Position numbers and translations under genes: made by a program. A DNA stretch of 64,000 nucleotides from Panonychus citri (taxonomy: Eukaryota > Arthropoda > Arachnida > Trombidiformes > Tetranychidae): assembly GCF_014898815.1 (NCBI RefSeq), contig NW_026515505.1, positions 372,001 through 436,000 on the forward strand, read 5' to 3'. The notes beneath the pieces are model-generated. The model was given only the letters and a program-made list of their open reading frames with translations, searched no databases and was not told where the DNA came from. Positions 54,601 to 64,000 of this stretch are shown piece after piece. The stretch's first letter is position 1, and each line of letters begins with the position of its first letter.

Positions 54601-55005
54601 AATGAAGTTGAAATGAGGTGGCTCACTATACTCTAAACCTAAAACTTTCTCTCTTTCAGGACCTGCGTAAAGTTTTAACTGAGTTCTTCTATCAATAACA
54701 ATTATCTGATAATCATTTAACTTTTCTTGGATTGCGACAATATTATTCATATCTAGTGGACGAAGACAATTGACTCCCAAATCTTGGAATAAATTACTAG
54801 CTGCTTTTAACTGTGCTATTGGTGATACTCTCGTTCTCTTCCAGCTAACATGATCTTCTAAGAGTGTACCTGCTATTTTATCTAGGAAAAGTTTACCTAT
54901 TCCTATGGCCATATACCCACATTTATGATCCTCATTAAAAACTTGGACAATTGATCTTTTTGTAAGCTCTGATCGATCCTGGCTGCAGTTTAGATACTCT
55001 ACCAT
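51616..55005 (-). CDS. Protein-primed family B DNA polymerase (1129-aa intact part)
   Basis: It replicates the element from its ends. The order is a Cys/His-rich region (about 160-260), exonuclease motifs YDIES near 268, AHNQRGYDGHF near 350 and YCRSDVQIL near 470-490, then polymerase motif A FTSLYPY near 700, motif B KLMLNSFWGKL near 880 and motif C YFDTDSVVF near 980. All catalytic acids are present. The 55005 ATG is probably not the true start: homologous N-terminal sequence continues upstream in other frames (next entry). The polymerase and exonuclease domains themselves are uninterrupted. Confidence 0.95.
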   Translation of the reverse strand: MVEYLNCSQDRSELTKRSIVQVFNEDHKCGYMAIGIGKLFLDKIAGTLLEDHVSWKRTRVSPIAQLKAASNLFQDLGVNCLRPLDMNNIVAIQEKLNDYQIIVIDRRTQLKLYAGPEREKVLGLEYSEPPHFNFIKSIKSYMDAVEFCTRCWVKHQKGKHSCSTSCKKCTKITQCPLIALITCSTCHVDFNSDSCFDYHIEKTLCQRKQKCEECWIVYNTQEIHVCDTYKCIKCNVLYKESPHYCHIKVLEIDDLKKDDERPAIMICYDIESMQIPLENNELVHQPNLLISFTICNECVDLQTFGKKDGICKVCGPLENIYRGNDCVTRFCDYLYRDIAPIAYAKKSKVTIIAHNQRGYDGHFIIQDFYKRDFQATPNLIMVGSKILFAGMEQLRFIDSLSLFLQPLSSLSESFNIEELKKGFFPHKFNTPENQEYVGSLPSIENYYPESMKPKQLVEFSSWHQEQANNLFDFGKEIVEYCRSDVQILMISMLKFVKLFSSITGINPITRGFTLASIAMEVFRAKMLLPMSLAVTPTLGYAARKHSVIGSCWLDFQQKKQGQPIPREYRIGNFFADGFIPETKQVFEFWGCYFHGCPVCYPDRSQDVRIGDQSINVQTLYEKVELKRLYYTHRGFKLEEIWEHELDKKDSYIADRMEYYHSLKKVGCIDIKESFFGGRTNNIKFFHKCSENERIRYLDFTSLYPYVLRKNVFPMGHPTVIQEDFKDISEYFGFIKCKVLAPQNINIGVLPLRLDRLLFPLCRTCATKMQQQCDHTDEERYMTNTWTTIELQEAMTIGYKIIKIYQVLDYEQSPSSSQFGEYIKMWLKIKQESSGWPSWCQTEEDKSKYISDYKTAEDIDLEFENIEKNPGKRSIAKLMLNSFWGKLAQNPNMPKTQVLRSYADLWQIANNPELETLGLFEVNDDTLLIQHKYNDTSLDQVNPGKTNLAVASFVTAYGRLELFRLINKIENHRVGRVLYFDTDSVVFVENENDPEIKCGDYLGELTDEIEPGWKCTDFVTLGPKNYGYEVSDTHGNRKAITKVKGIKLTSAALDILTLQKLMEMIDNYINGIQDVVHINQTNIVSDKFTHIVKTKSFNKIYRAVSEKRKIIGNDTRPYGYIPHHKHILLN

Positions 55006-55732
55006 TTCCAGTTACACACTGAACGACTTGTACTTTGATTTCGAATACATTGTTGTCCAAAAAATTGCCTGCAGATTGCGCTAATGCATAAGCTCTATCT
55101 AAAAATTGTTCTTTATTGAAATTTTCTTTTTTGAATGCTATATAAAGTTCTCTATTTTCGCTGCTGTTCCTGAATGTTATATAAATTCTATCATTGTTTC
55201 CTGCTTCTGAAATCATACTACTAACAAATCGTTCATAAGCTGAGTCAATAGCTTCACCTACTTGTAATAGATTGATAACCCTTCTTCATCATGTGATAAT
55301 TTGGCTCTCAAAGTTTTGTCTTAGTATGGAATGTACGATTCACTTTCCAAGGTCCCTTCTAATATCTGAAACTCAATTTCTATTTCATCATTTCTATTAT
55401 CATTCCTGATTATGTTATTGACTGGTGGTTGAGGAATAGGCCATGACCTATTGTGGATGTTCTGGTAGATTTTCTGTTGAATTTTCTTCAGCACACTCTC
55501 TTTCATAATCAGAAACATCTACTTCCATGCAAAGAGAATCATACTGATCATTCATTATATTTACTTCGAAAAGTCTACAAAGAGAATCATCACTAGTGTC
55601 ATTTAACTGCGCATCTAAAACGAATGTGTCAAAAGAAGTGAAGTCCATAGAGTTATCATTCAATTGTGAATCTAAAAGAAGTTCATCTAAACCAGTCAAG
55701 TCCATTGATTCATCGAACATGAAATTATCCAT
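54935..55732 (-). pseudogene. Disrupted N-terminal region of the polymerase gene
   Basis: Three open pieces in different frames read as one Polinton polymerase N-terminus. Their order on the minus strand is: an acidic segment from ATG 55732 (MDNFMFDESMDLTGLDELLL); a piece with RSWPIPQPP and EFQILEGTLES, ending in an in-frame TAA at 55321-55323 after SYIPY; then a piece with INLLQVGEAIDSAYERF and TGNGRVSKLQPG that runs past 55005. Frame changes fall near 55450-55520, near the GGG run at about 55279 and near the A5 run at about 54956-54960. Several lesions within 0.8 kb contrast with 1129 intact codons after them. The acidic segment could alternatively be a separate small protein. Confidence 0.65.
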
Positions 55733-55780
55733 TGCAATTGAATTCTAAATTAAATTTGTACTTGAACTTACTACTGAGCT

Positions 55781-56225
55781 GATTTTGGTTGATTTTGGTT
55801 GATTTTGGTTGATTTTGGTTGATTTTGGTTGATTTTGACGATTTTCACGATTTTTTTCGATTTTTTCGATTGTTGTCGATTTTTTTTCGATTTTTTCGAT
55901 TTTTTCGATTGTTGTCGATTTTTATTTTTTTTCTTTCGATTTTTTCGATTTTTCGAATTTGTTGGGTTGAATTGGTTGAATTGGTTGAATTGGTTGAATT
56001 GATTGAGTTGGTTGAATTGGTTGAATTGGTTGAATTGGTTGAATTGGTTGAATTGGTTTAGTTGATTGTGTTGATTGTGTTGTTGATGATGATTGTGTTG
56101 ATTGTGTTGATGATTGTGTTGATTGTGTTGATTGTGTTGTTGATGATGATTGTGTTGATTGTGTTGATTGTGTTGATTGTGTTGATTGTGTTGATTGTGT
56201 TGATTGTGTTGATTGTGTTGATGGT
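55781..56225. repeat. Stacked 9-10-bp minisatellites
   Basis: Consecutive arrays: GATTTTGGTT (55781-55837), CGATTTTTT-type (about 55838-55960), GAATTGGTT (about 55970-56059) and GATTGTGTT (about 56060-56225). The units are variants of one another. The arrays fill the space upstream of the polymerase gene. Confidence 0.9.
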
Positions 56226-56757
56226 GATGGTGAACAAGGAGAGAAGTTAAAGGTTCAATGTATGAATGAATAATGAATTCATTTACTTCTCCTTGTTCTT
56301 CTATTCATTTACTTTTTCATTTCATCTTCATCTTCATTATCATCTCCCTTTCTTTTTTCCTTTCTTTTCTCTTTCTTCTCTTTCTTCTAATTCTTCAAAC
56401 TCTTTATTTGCTTTATTTCATTTATTTCATTCATTTGGTTATAATCTTTTGACTTATAATCCTTTTCTTTTGTATTCTTAATCTTTTGACTTATAATCCT
56501 TTTAGACTTATAATCCGTTTTGGACTTTTTTCTTTTTCTATCTTATTCATTTCTTTTTCTTCTTTTAATCTTTTTATCTTCCGAGGGAGCAACACGCCTA
56601 TCGATGAATATAGTCAAAAAAAGAAAAGAAATTTATCATTGTTCATTTAACAACACCAACAACTACAATTACTACTCTCTCTCTCTTTGTGACCATCACA
56701 ATCACCAACAACACAAACAACTACTCTCTCTCTCTCTCTTTGTGAACATCACCAACA
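56226..56757. other. Pyrimidine-rich leader region before the SR-repeat gene
   Basis: T/C-rich sequence with repeated TTTTGACTTATAATCC (about 56448 and 56489) and CTCTCTCTTTGTGA-CATCAC (about 56675 and 56731). It probably holds the promoter or 5' UTR of the gene at 56758. No ORF support. Confidence 0.45.
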
Positions 56758-57135
56758 ATGTCATCAACATCATCTCCACCACCAACAGTTTCATCAACAT
56801 CATCTCCACCACCAATACAACCATCTTCATCAACACAAATGATGCCAGTTGGTGAAGTGCTCGACCTCCTCTACCTCTTCAGATGTGAACTAGAGGACAA
56901 TCGAGACAGAGGTGACGTTATTTTCGACCTTTGGCGATGTTATCAGGGGGTTAAAGATCGATATCGATCACCCCAACCATCACGGTCTCCATCTCCTTCA
57001 CGGTCTCCATCTCCTTCACGGTCTCCATCTCCTTCACGGTCTCCATCGCCTTCACGGTCTCCATCTCCTTCACGGTCTCCATCGCCTTCACGGTCACAAT
57101 CACCATCGCCATTTGTTTCTCTTCTCTTCTCTTGA
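56758..57135 (+). CDS. SR-repeat accessory protein, N-terminal ORF (125 aa)
   Basis: Unrecognised. A Ser/Pro-rich start (two copies of SSTSSPPP) leads to a short folded-looking segment (VGEVLDLLYLFRCELEDNRD, VIFDLWRCYQGVKDRYRS). An array of 18-bp DNA repeats then encodes SPSPSR six to seven times. Arg-Ser repeats are typical of RNA-splicing and nuclear-speckle proteins. The frame ends at 57135, but an open frame continuing with similar Pro/Ser-rich and then acidic sequence starts at once in another frame, so the gene may be split by a 1-base change in the TTCTC repeat. It is the rightmost gene of the Polinton, on the opposite strand to the core genes. Confidence 0.6.
   Translation: MSSTSSPPPTVSSTSSPPPIQPSSSTQMMPVGEVLDLLYLFRCELEDNRDRGDVIFDLWRCYQGVKDRYRSPQPSRSPSPSRSPSPSRSPSPSRSPSPSRSPSPSRSPSPSRSQSPSPFVSLLFS
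56983..57102 (+). repeat. 18-bp tandem repeat encoding SPSPSR
   Basis: Unit CGGTCTCCATCTCCTTCA, repeated about six times with T/G changes at a third codon position (TCT/TCG). Confidence 0.9.
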
Positions 57136-57410
57136 AACTCGCTCTCCTTGTTGGTCCATCGTCATCATTATCATTAACACCACCATCGACACCAACACGA
57201 CCAATCCAATCCTCGACACCACTACCATCACGATCTCCTCTTATTCCCCAATTACCTCCGATGATTCCTCTTCGACCTGTTTCAATCGAAGAGGATGAGG
57301 AGATTGTAGCATGGGAATTTATGCCCCTCCGCTTCAAACGTCATATTGACGAGATTGAATTGACTTCATGTAAACGAATGAAGCCAATCGATCTCTCAAA
57401 AAAACCTTAA
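57132..57410 (+). CDS. Continuation frame of the SR-repeat gene (92 codons, no ATG start)
   Basis: An open frame with TPPSTPTRPIQSSTPLPSRS, then IEEDEEIVAWEFMPLRFKRH and a basic tail ending LSKKP. There is no ATG at its start; the first codon is TTG. It directly overlaps the end of the 125-aa ORF, so it most likely is that protein's C-terminus after a frameshift or a missed splice. Confidence 0.5.
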   Translation: MKLALLVGPSSSLSLTPPSTPTRPIQSSTPLPSRSPLIPQLPPMIPLRPVSIEEDEEIVAWEFMPLRFKRHIDEIELTSCKRMKPIDLSKKP

Positions 57411-57753
57411 TTTCCTTTGTTTCCCTTCTCTTTAATCATTTCTTTTTTCCCTTTCCCTTTTATTTACAAATTAAACATTTTTCCATCATATTTTATTTTT
57501 GTTAATTTTTATTTCGACCCTTCGGTAACCCCTAAAAAAAATTTTTTGGCTTTTTGGCGTTTGTTTGGGATGTAGAAGAGTGAGACAAAGCGATTACTTG
57601 ATTCAGAATTTCATTTTGATTAATAGCAAAAAAGTTATTTAATTTATAAGATTTCCTTTTTTTCATTTTGAGGGAAAATTTACAAGTTTTTTGGCGCGAA
57701 AATTCATTTACCAACAGATGGTTGATATTATTCCCCCTTTTTTCAAACAAAGA

Positions 57754-57803
57754 AAAAAATATTAGGCCCCGCCCTAATGTGCCTTTAGTATACCTTTACT
57801 ACT
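57754..57803 (-). repeat. Polinton right terminal inverted repeat
   Basis: Reverse complement of the left end, from AATATTAGGCCCCGCCCTAA to CCTTTACTACT, followed by AACATA at 57804-57809. Confidence 0.93.
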
Positions 57804-57809
57804 AACATA

Positions 57810-58527
57810 ATTTTAATTTAATTTTGTCTCTGCTTATATACAAAATTTAGAGTGAGTCTTTTCAGCATCATTATCTTATCTTTGACCAATGGTCAGTTAG
57901 GTCAGGGTAAGATGATGATAATGATTACAACACAATGTTGAGCAATCAACAATCATCATCACCAACTAATTGTTATTGTTGATTTTGTGTTGGTGCTGAT
58001 TGTTGATTGTAAGTAGTTACAATCAGGAGAGAGAGGTTGATCTCCTCACAAAGTAAATTGAATCAGATCAAAATAAATTAATAATTAATTAAGAAAATTA
58101 AAGGAGGATAGCAACAATGTGGGATTTTTGCTGATTTTTTTTGACGAAAATGCATTTCATTGAAACATCAAACACAATTGTCATTTTTCTTTTGCTTTTG
58201 TTTTTTTAAACATATTATTCTATCAATCAATGGTAAGTAAAATAATTAAAATTCTGGTCCTGGCCTAACCTCATCTGCGATAGAAACTATTGCGATCGGG
58301 TTCTTACCTTTAGAAACTATCAAAGGTGGATTCATTTAGAAAATTATAAATTTGCCCTCGTCAGATACGCAAATTTTTCGAGATTCAGTCCAATTTCAAT
58401 TTTTTCATTAATTTAAAAGCTAGGGATTGAAAAAGAGCTTTTGTGTGTGAAAAATATTTAGTTATGATTCATTCTTTGTGTTACTATATTTATATTAGAT
58501 TTTCATTGCTATTCCAAACTCTTAAAT
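57810..58527. other. AT-rich flank right of the Polinton
   Basis: No gene seen. It may include the degraded 5' end of the transposase remnant that follows. Confidence 0.4.
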
Positions 58528-59145
58528 ATGCCACCTCCTCCACACTGGAATTGGAACCTTTTTCATCTTAGGGAAATAGGAACCGAGGAACAAGCAAAAG
58601 GATGGGCAATTATGGCTAAGACTCCTTTTTACTGCCAAGAACAACAGAAAATAACAGCATTTTCTGAGGTCCACTTTTTGGTGTTTTTCAATGTAGATGG
58701 AAAAACAAGGGAAGTAGTTGTAACCACAAAAGAGCTGTCACGAAAGATACTTGGTTCGAGAACCTACACTATGATGTCTAGTGTTGATGTTGTCGTTGAG
58801 ATCGACGAATGTAAAATCGACAGAAGAAAATATAATAGAGGTAGATGGGTCGAAGGTAATTGGATCTTAGGGATGATTGGAAGAGGTGGTTCAGGGTATC
58901 GTTTGGAAATTTGCACCAATAATTGCCATAGTGCTGATGTTCTTACACCTCTGATCCTCAAACACGTTGAAGTAGGTTCAGAGACTCATACTGACCTATG
59001 GAAAGGTTACTGTAGACTTTTCAGATATATTTTTAGAATTGTCATAAAAAACTGTATATACCCTGAAGTGGTCATGCTCCTACGCGAATGCACCGTATTC
59101 GGAAGCGATTTTTTTAGACCTACGCTTTTACAAGTTAAGGGATGA
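58528..59145 (+). pseudogene. IS1595/Merlin-type DDE transposase remnant (205-aa ORF)
   Basis: The central part has the ISXO2/IS1595-like catalytic core: VEIDECKIDRRKYNRGRWVE with the first Asp, GMIGRGGSGYRLEI, then a region ending HTDLWKGYC with the second Asp. After WKGY the expected third catalytic region (His/Asn-Glu part) is missing, and unrelated sequence runs to the stop. The N-terminal part has no clear zinc-ribbon. No convincing terminal inverted repeats were found, so this looks like a truncated Merlin-family copy. ATG at 58528. Confidence 0.75.
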
Positions 59146-62100
59146 CGTAATGGGACTGGGATTGAAATGGCAGTGGAGATGTGGCTTGGGTGGGTGATAT
59201 ACATTTTTCCCTGCAGGTCACAAACAACTAGTGTAGTGTTAACATAGACTAGTAATTAAGTTTAAATGGTCAAGTAATAATGATAAATAACAATATCTTG
59301 TTGACTTGTAATATTGAGAAGGTTATTCAGATTATGACAGATAAAATGAATAATAAAAGATTACCAGTGAAATACTATCTGAATGGACATCGAATAGTTA
59401 TCAATATGTGTGTCTCTTAAGATAGAGAGCTGATGTGACTTAGATAACAGAGAATAATAATATAAATGCTTTCTTACATTTAGAACATCAATAAGATCAC
59501 TCGAAAGAGAAAGTTATGAGAGAAGAGTGCTGGGGGAGAATGGGATGAAAATATATCATTATCAACATCTTCATCTCAGTGGTTAGAGAGTCACTTTCAT
59601 CCGAATAACTTGGAAGAGGCAGAAATAAGATGAAAACTGAAACAAGGAAATAAAAGATGATATGGATTAAGATGATAAAGATGAAGATGGAAATCTTAGA
59701 GTTAATACAAACATGAGAGAGAAAGAGGAAGATGAATGCTTATCAGTTTTTCTCTATTTTTATTTCCTCGTGGCTAAGATACGATAGCTTGATGAAAAAT
59801 TGTTCTTCTTCATGACAGATATATAAATATTATCCACGATTCTGAAAGTTGTGACCTGAACTTATCATCACTGTTAATAAGATATTCTTAGTGATGAAGG
59901 TAAAATCCAGAGGAGAATAGAAAACTCTTGGTATTCAGGGTGAGATCCATTCAACTTATTCAGCAGTTTGAGTGTTAATTCAACTTGGAGTTTTCAGGTT
60001 ATCCGCATAAATTATATAATTATTCTCTCAGATATTATTTAACTTGGAGTTGAATCAGAAAATTTTTTCTTCTGTCAACAATAATATATATTCTAATGAT
60101 AAAGGCTTTTTTCATCTTTTGAATTATCTTAAATTTAGTGTTGGAACTTTTTCTTACATAAACGTGAAGATTCCGACTCTTTTCAGGGTAATAATGGTTC
60201 TAAATTTATCAAAAACAACTGAATTAGAACTAAAGGTGAAAAAAACATTCTTTACTATTTTTCAATTCATTCTCTTTCTCTTATCATCGTCAATTATCAT
60301 CATTATGATTATTATCACCGTGCTTAGTTCATTATCTAGTTCAAGGTTTTTACTTCTGTTTAAAGTTTTCTGGTGAGTGAAAGAAACAGAGATCGCAGAA
60401 AAAGTTTCTCTCTCTCTTTCATGATAATTAGCACTCTCTTTATACTGTGGAACCTTGGAAAGTTCAAAATTAGAAGAGAAAAAAACAGTTCGATATCTTG
60501 ATTCAAGTTCGTTAGTACAAATTTAATTTACACTTGAAACATAATCATCCAATTGGAATGAAATGATTTCAATGATTAATTTTTTTGCTTAATTTTTGCC
60601 TCTTCGGCATTTTCATCTTCTCGAGTTTTTTTCCTCTCAGAATCTCAGAACTCATCATCATGTTTACATATGAATATCATGAGAAATTAACATCGAGTTA
60701 ATTAGGTATAAATGAGTTGTCATGTTATTATTATTATTATCATTATTATTATCATGTTATTTTTCATGTTAACAAAAGTGAAAAAGGGAAAAGATTGATG
60801 ATGAAATTTTTCATGATTCATTATCAAGTATCAATGTAATTAAAAGATATTCATGTAGTCATGGAAAATAAGAAGAAGAAAAAAAAATGTATTCATCTTC
60901 TCTCACCGGATAATAAGATTAACTTTCTGAATTGAATCAATCAAGTGAATGGAAAAGTTGTTTCATTTTTCAGTGTTTGTATGGTGAAAGAGGAAAAGAA
61001 ATTAATTCTTTCCATTCAATTTCAATAACTTTCCTCCGGTTATGAATATCATGTTACCTATTTATTTGAGAAAAATTATTTTCTCCTTGAACATCAAGGA
61101 CTGATCTCATTACCATGTTATATATATATGATTAACAGGATGGTTATTTTCATGATAGCCATCAGAAATGATTGAAACCACAGATAATGAGATAAAAATC
61201 ACAATAAAGTCTAGAGCTGATTATCATGTAATCAGGTGAAACTAACACTCGAGATTGATTAGTATTAATATGAGCCAATATCATGCATTTATTATAAGAA
61301 TCAAATTCATGAAGGTGAAATTTTTGTTTCACCCATTCAGAATAATTCAAGTATTCAAAGAGGAAAGGGAAATGTGTTGATCATTTGTAGCGAGCAGAAA
61401 ACAATTGAATGTATCACAAGAATCTGAGAACTGGTGCAAAATGAAGAGAAAACTGGTTTATCAATATTATAATGAAGTCTCAGACTAATTCATCTGAGTT
61501 TCCGATGAAAGTTCTGGTGAAAATGTTCACATCCCGAAGAAACTATTCAGAAAGCTGATATTCAGATGTATCTTTATGTAGATATGGTAAATCGAGTGTA
61601 AACAATTATTCATCAAATGAGTTAGTCAGTTATCAGATTCATTGTATCAATGGAATCACTATTCATGGTACAATAATCTTAAGAAAATCGTAAGTTAATA
61701 TCTTAGTTTTCAATGAGATTCTGATTCCCTATCAATCCTCAGGCTGATTTATCAATATTATTAACTAAGATTAGAATTGAACTGAGAATTACTAATTCTG
61801 TCACTATTATATTCATACCATTAATGTTTGATGAATATCATGATAATACTGATGTTCATGATAAATCTATAAAAGAGATATCATAATCACCTAAGGAAAG
61901 GTGATTAGATTAAATCTGATGAAATTCTCAATAAAAAAAGAAGAAAAAAATATCAAAGAATTTCAGAATTTTTCTCAAATCTATTGGATGATGAAAGATT
62001 ATGACTCATTGATTGATCTAATAATTTCCCATCAAGTTTCACGGTAGATTATTTTGCTCATTGTCAAGAACTTAAATTTTGTTGACCAACTAATTGAAAT

Positions 62101-63814
62101 TTGATCTGAATAAAGGTCAACTATAAAATTGGAACAAGATTTTTCTTTCATGAATTTCGATTAAGAATCAATCTTGTAACTTCCATATACAAAATTTCCT
62201 GATAAAAGTAAATTGATTCATCAAGACAGAATAGACAAGAAGAAAAAAGAAAAGAAAATACAATAAATTTGCTACTTATCGAGTTACTTTGATCCGAAAA
62301 TTTTCAGGAAAAAGAACAAAAAATGTTCATGTTCCATGAGAACTTTGAAAAATTTCGAAACTAAATTCCAAAGGATTTGATTCTAAGTTATCAACAAATG
62401 ACCATAGAGAATCGATAAGTACTTTATCCATGTGAGATTTCATGTTACTCAATATTTGAAACAACTGAACATGATAATCGCCAAGGGAGTAGGAATGAAT
62501 TTCAATGTAAGATTTAGTTGATGGTGGTTAAGGATAATTAATTGTTTCTCAAACTGTAACATTTTCCAAACTTATTTATCCTGTTATTCAGTATTATCGT
62601 TACTCATGAATCCAATTCCCGGTTGAGTTAAAATAATCAAATTTCAATAGATAATCTGGAATCACTGAATCTTCACCATGGTTTAGAAGATAACGATGAT
62701 GAACATATTTCAATATTATTAGCATATAATTAACATTGTTTCACATGAAATTAATTATTCATCCGTATCAAGGGTGGTAAAAGTGATTACATTCACCATG
62801 CCGATGAAACACTTTAGCTGATTATCAAGATGATAACATTCAAAAGTTGACCTAAGATTATCAACTGATGAATATTGTAATGTTATGAATTTTGTTTTCC
62901 ATGAAAAGTTCTTGAAACTCAGCAGGAAAAATATTGGTTGAGAGGTAAAAGTTGATAAGAAAATTTTTCCTCAAAATCAAGTTACATGGTAATCCTATTA
63001 AAACCTAAGCTTTAGTAAGACAATCAAGTCAATATTATTTCATGATAATCTTTAGGAAAGAAGCTTATATCTCATGATAATACCTTTCTAAAAGAAACTG
63101 AATAACTAATTAAAAAAGTTTAACCAGAGAAAGATTTACAATTGATTATCTTAATTGTTTTTAAACAATTGAACAATTAAATTGGTAGTAAAAACAATTC
63201 CGGCTACCCGGTAATTTGGGTCCAATTTTAAGTGGATCGAGTGTATTAATCATGACTTCCATTGATTAATTGAGTAAATTTTAACAATTCTGATTAATAG
63301 AATCGCAAAGGCCATGGCCAGAATTGACCAGAATTGGAAGTTGAATCATTATCTATAATCAATGGTTACATTTGATAAATATAACAGCAGGAATTGGACA
63401 CTAGATGAATGGTCAATTTATTAGGATCACGATTTGATCTTTTCATCGTAGATAAATAATAATAAAATAAGCTAATTGTTGCTCCAGGTTAAATGATTTG
63501 ACCATTTGGACAATTGGAGTTATTTTATCATCATTGAAAAGATGATTTCTTATGGCGATACACCGATAATCATGATCATCCTAATGATAACTTCCTGTTT
63601 GTATCAATGCTCTTATCATCATTATCATCAATTGTTAAATGTGATCTCATGATAATGGTAATGTTATCAATCTTTATCCGATTCCCTTGATATTATCATT
63701 ACCATATAACAATCATTAGTCTGTCGTTATTGTTAATCTTTCTATTCATGGTAAATATCATCATGAAAATATCTTGAAACTTGAAGGAGAGAGAAAAAAA
63801 TTCCAAGTGCTTAC
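59146..63814. other. Gene-poor AT-rich DNA
   Basis: No recognised gene. Rich in ATGATAAT-type short clusters and an ATT run near 60727-60760. The short open frames present are low-complexity or lack a start codon. Confidence 0.45.
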
Positions 63815-63888
63815 CTTGACATCCTAATGATTATCCTTAAGCTGGTTGACCAATTCAATTGTTTCTCTCATGAAGTTCTGACCTGATT
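63815..63888 (-). other. Candidate 74-nt non-coding exon
   Basis: On the minus strand a CCTATTTCAG acceptor precedes AATCAGGTCAGAAC and a GTCAAG|GTAAGC donor follows. All three frames contain a stop, so it would be a 5' UTR exon. It is oriented like the GPCR gene. Suggestion from splice signals only. Confidence 0.3.
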
Positions 63889-64000
63889 CTGAAATAGGTT
63901 TAGTCTTTTATAAAGAAATTGACAAAAAAATATTGAGTTTGAATAAATTTCAGTTCACTTCCTGTAACCATAAGAATTCAAAGAATTGAACTTTTTTTGT

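Larger units (their letters stand above)
40354..57803. mobile_element. Polinton/Maverick (adintovirus-like) element, 17.45 kb
   Basis: The ends are inverted repeats starting AGTAGTAAAGG and ending CCTTTACTACT, flanked by the 6-bp duplication AACATA at 40348-40353 and 57804-57809. AG...CT ends and 6-bp duplications are standard for Polintons. Gene content confirms it: polymerase B, integrase, packaging ATPase, protease, major and minor capsid proteins. Capsid and replication genes are all on the minus strand (43.9-55.7 kb); accessory genes on the plus strand lie near both ends. The perfect TSD suggests a fairly recent insertion, yet the protease and polymerase N-terminus contain breaks. Confidence 0.97.

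Noticed and set aside
40354..57803. Plus-strand ORFs opposite capsid, polymerase and integrase genes
   Set aside because: They mirror the real minus-strand genes and lack promoters or domains.
63815..63888. Reading the candidate exon as protein coding (SGQNFMRETIELVNQLKDNH)
   Set aside because: A TAG follows before the donor in that frame and the other frames also stop, so coding use is unlikely.

Overview
This is an AT-rich, intron-containing animal genome segment. A biogenic-amine GPCR exon of octopamine-receptor type, arthropod-style core promoters (TATA plus TCAGT/TCATT initiators) and the kinds of mobile element present point to an arthropod. A mite or other chelicerate is possible, but nothing here fixes the species.

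Layout. (1) 1-5.4 kb, host genes: the 3' part of a polyubiquitin gene (+), the mitochondrial ribosomal protein mL49 gene (-), a methionine-rich low-complexity gene (+, structure uncertain), and the last coding exon of a biogenic-amine GPCR (-). (2) 5.4-24.7 kb: long gene-poor, probably intronic or intergenic DNA. It holds a recursive-splicing-like site, a 32-bp perfect palindrome between 8-bp direct repeats, a two-copy tandem repeat and a 0.95-kb element with inverted-repeat ends. (3) 24,686-34,230: a complete, apparently young Ty3/Gypsy-type LTR retrotransposon with identical-looking 490-bp LTRs and a TATC target duplication. Besides a single gag-pol ORF it carries two extra overlapping ORFs: a RING/TRAF-type zinc-finger protein and an intact DEDDh exonuclease of ISG20/REX4 type. 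They are linked by an A AAA AAG slippery heptamer in the correct phase. About 18 short palindromes of the form AAGTCA-n-TGACTT are scattered through this element. (4) 34.2-40.3 kb: gene-poor DNA with a tRNA-like (SINE-like) sequence split by a TA-flanked MITE. (5) 40,354-57,803: a 17.45-kb Polinton/Maverick (adintovirus-like) element with AG...CT inverted ends and an AACATA target duplication. (6) 57.8-64 kb: flanking DNA with a decayed IS1595/Merlin-type transposase and a possible small minus-strand exon near the right edge.

The Polinton has the full morphogenesis and replication set: protein-primed DNA polymerase B, retroviral-type integrase with chromodomain, packaging ATPase, adenain-like protease, double-jelly-roll major capsid, minor capsid, core/pX-like and pVI-like proteins, and a small membrane protein. 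It also carries unusual accessory genes: a TATA-binding-protein-like protein, a NADAR-domain protein, a two-BIR IAP-like protein, a protein with three internal repeats, and an SR-repeat protein. The three leftward plus-strand accessory genes share one promoter layout, a TATA-like box about 30 bp before TCATTC, which makes the element-encoded TBP-like protein especially interesting. The protease, the N-terminal part of the polymerase and perhaps the SR-repeat gene are broken by apparent small frameshifts, mostly at homopolymers, although the insertion looks young.
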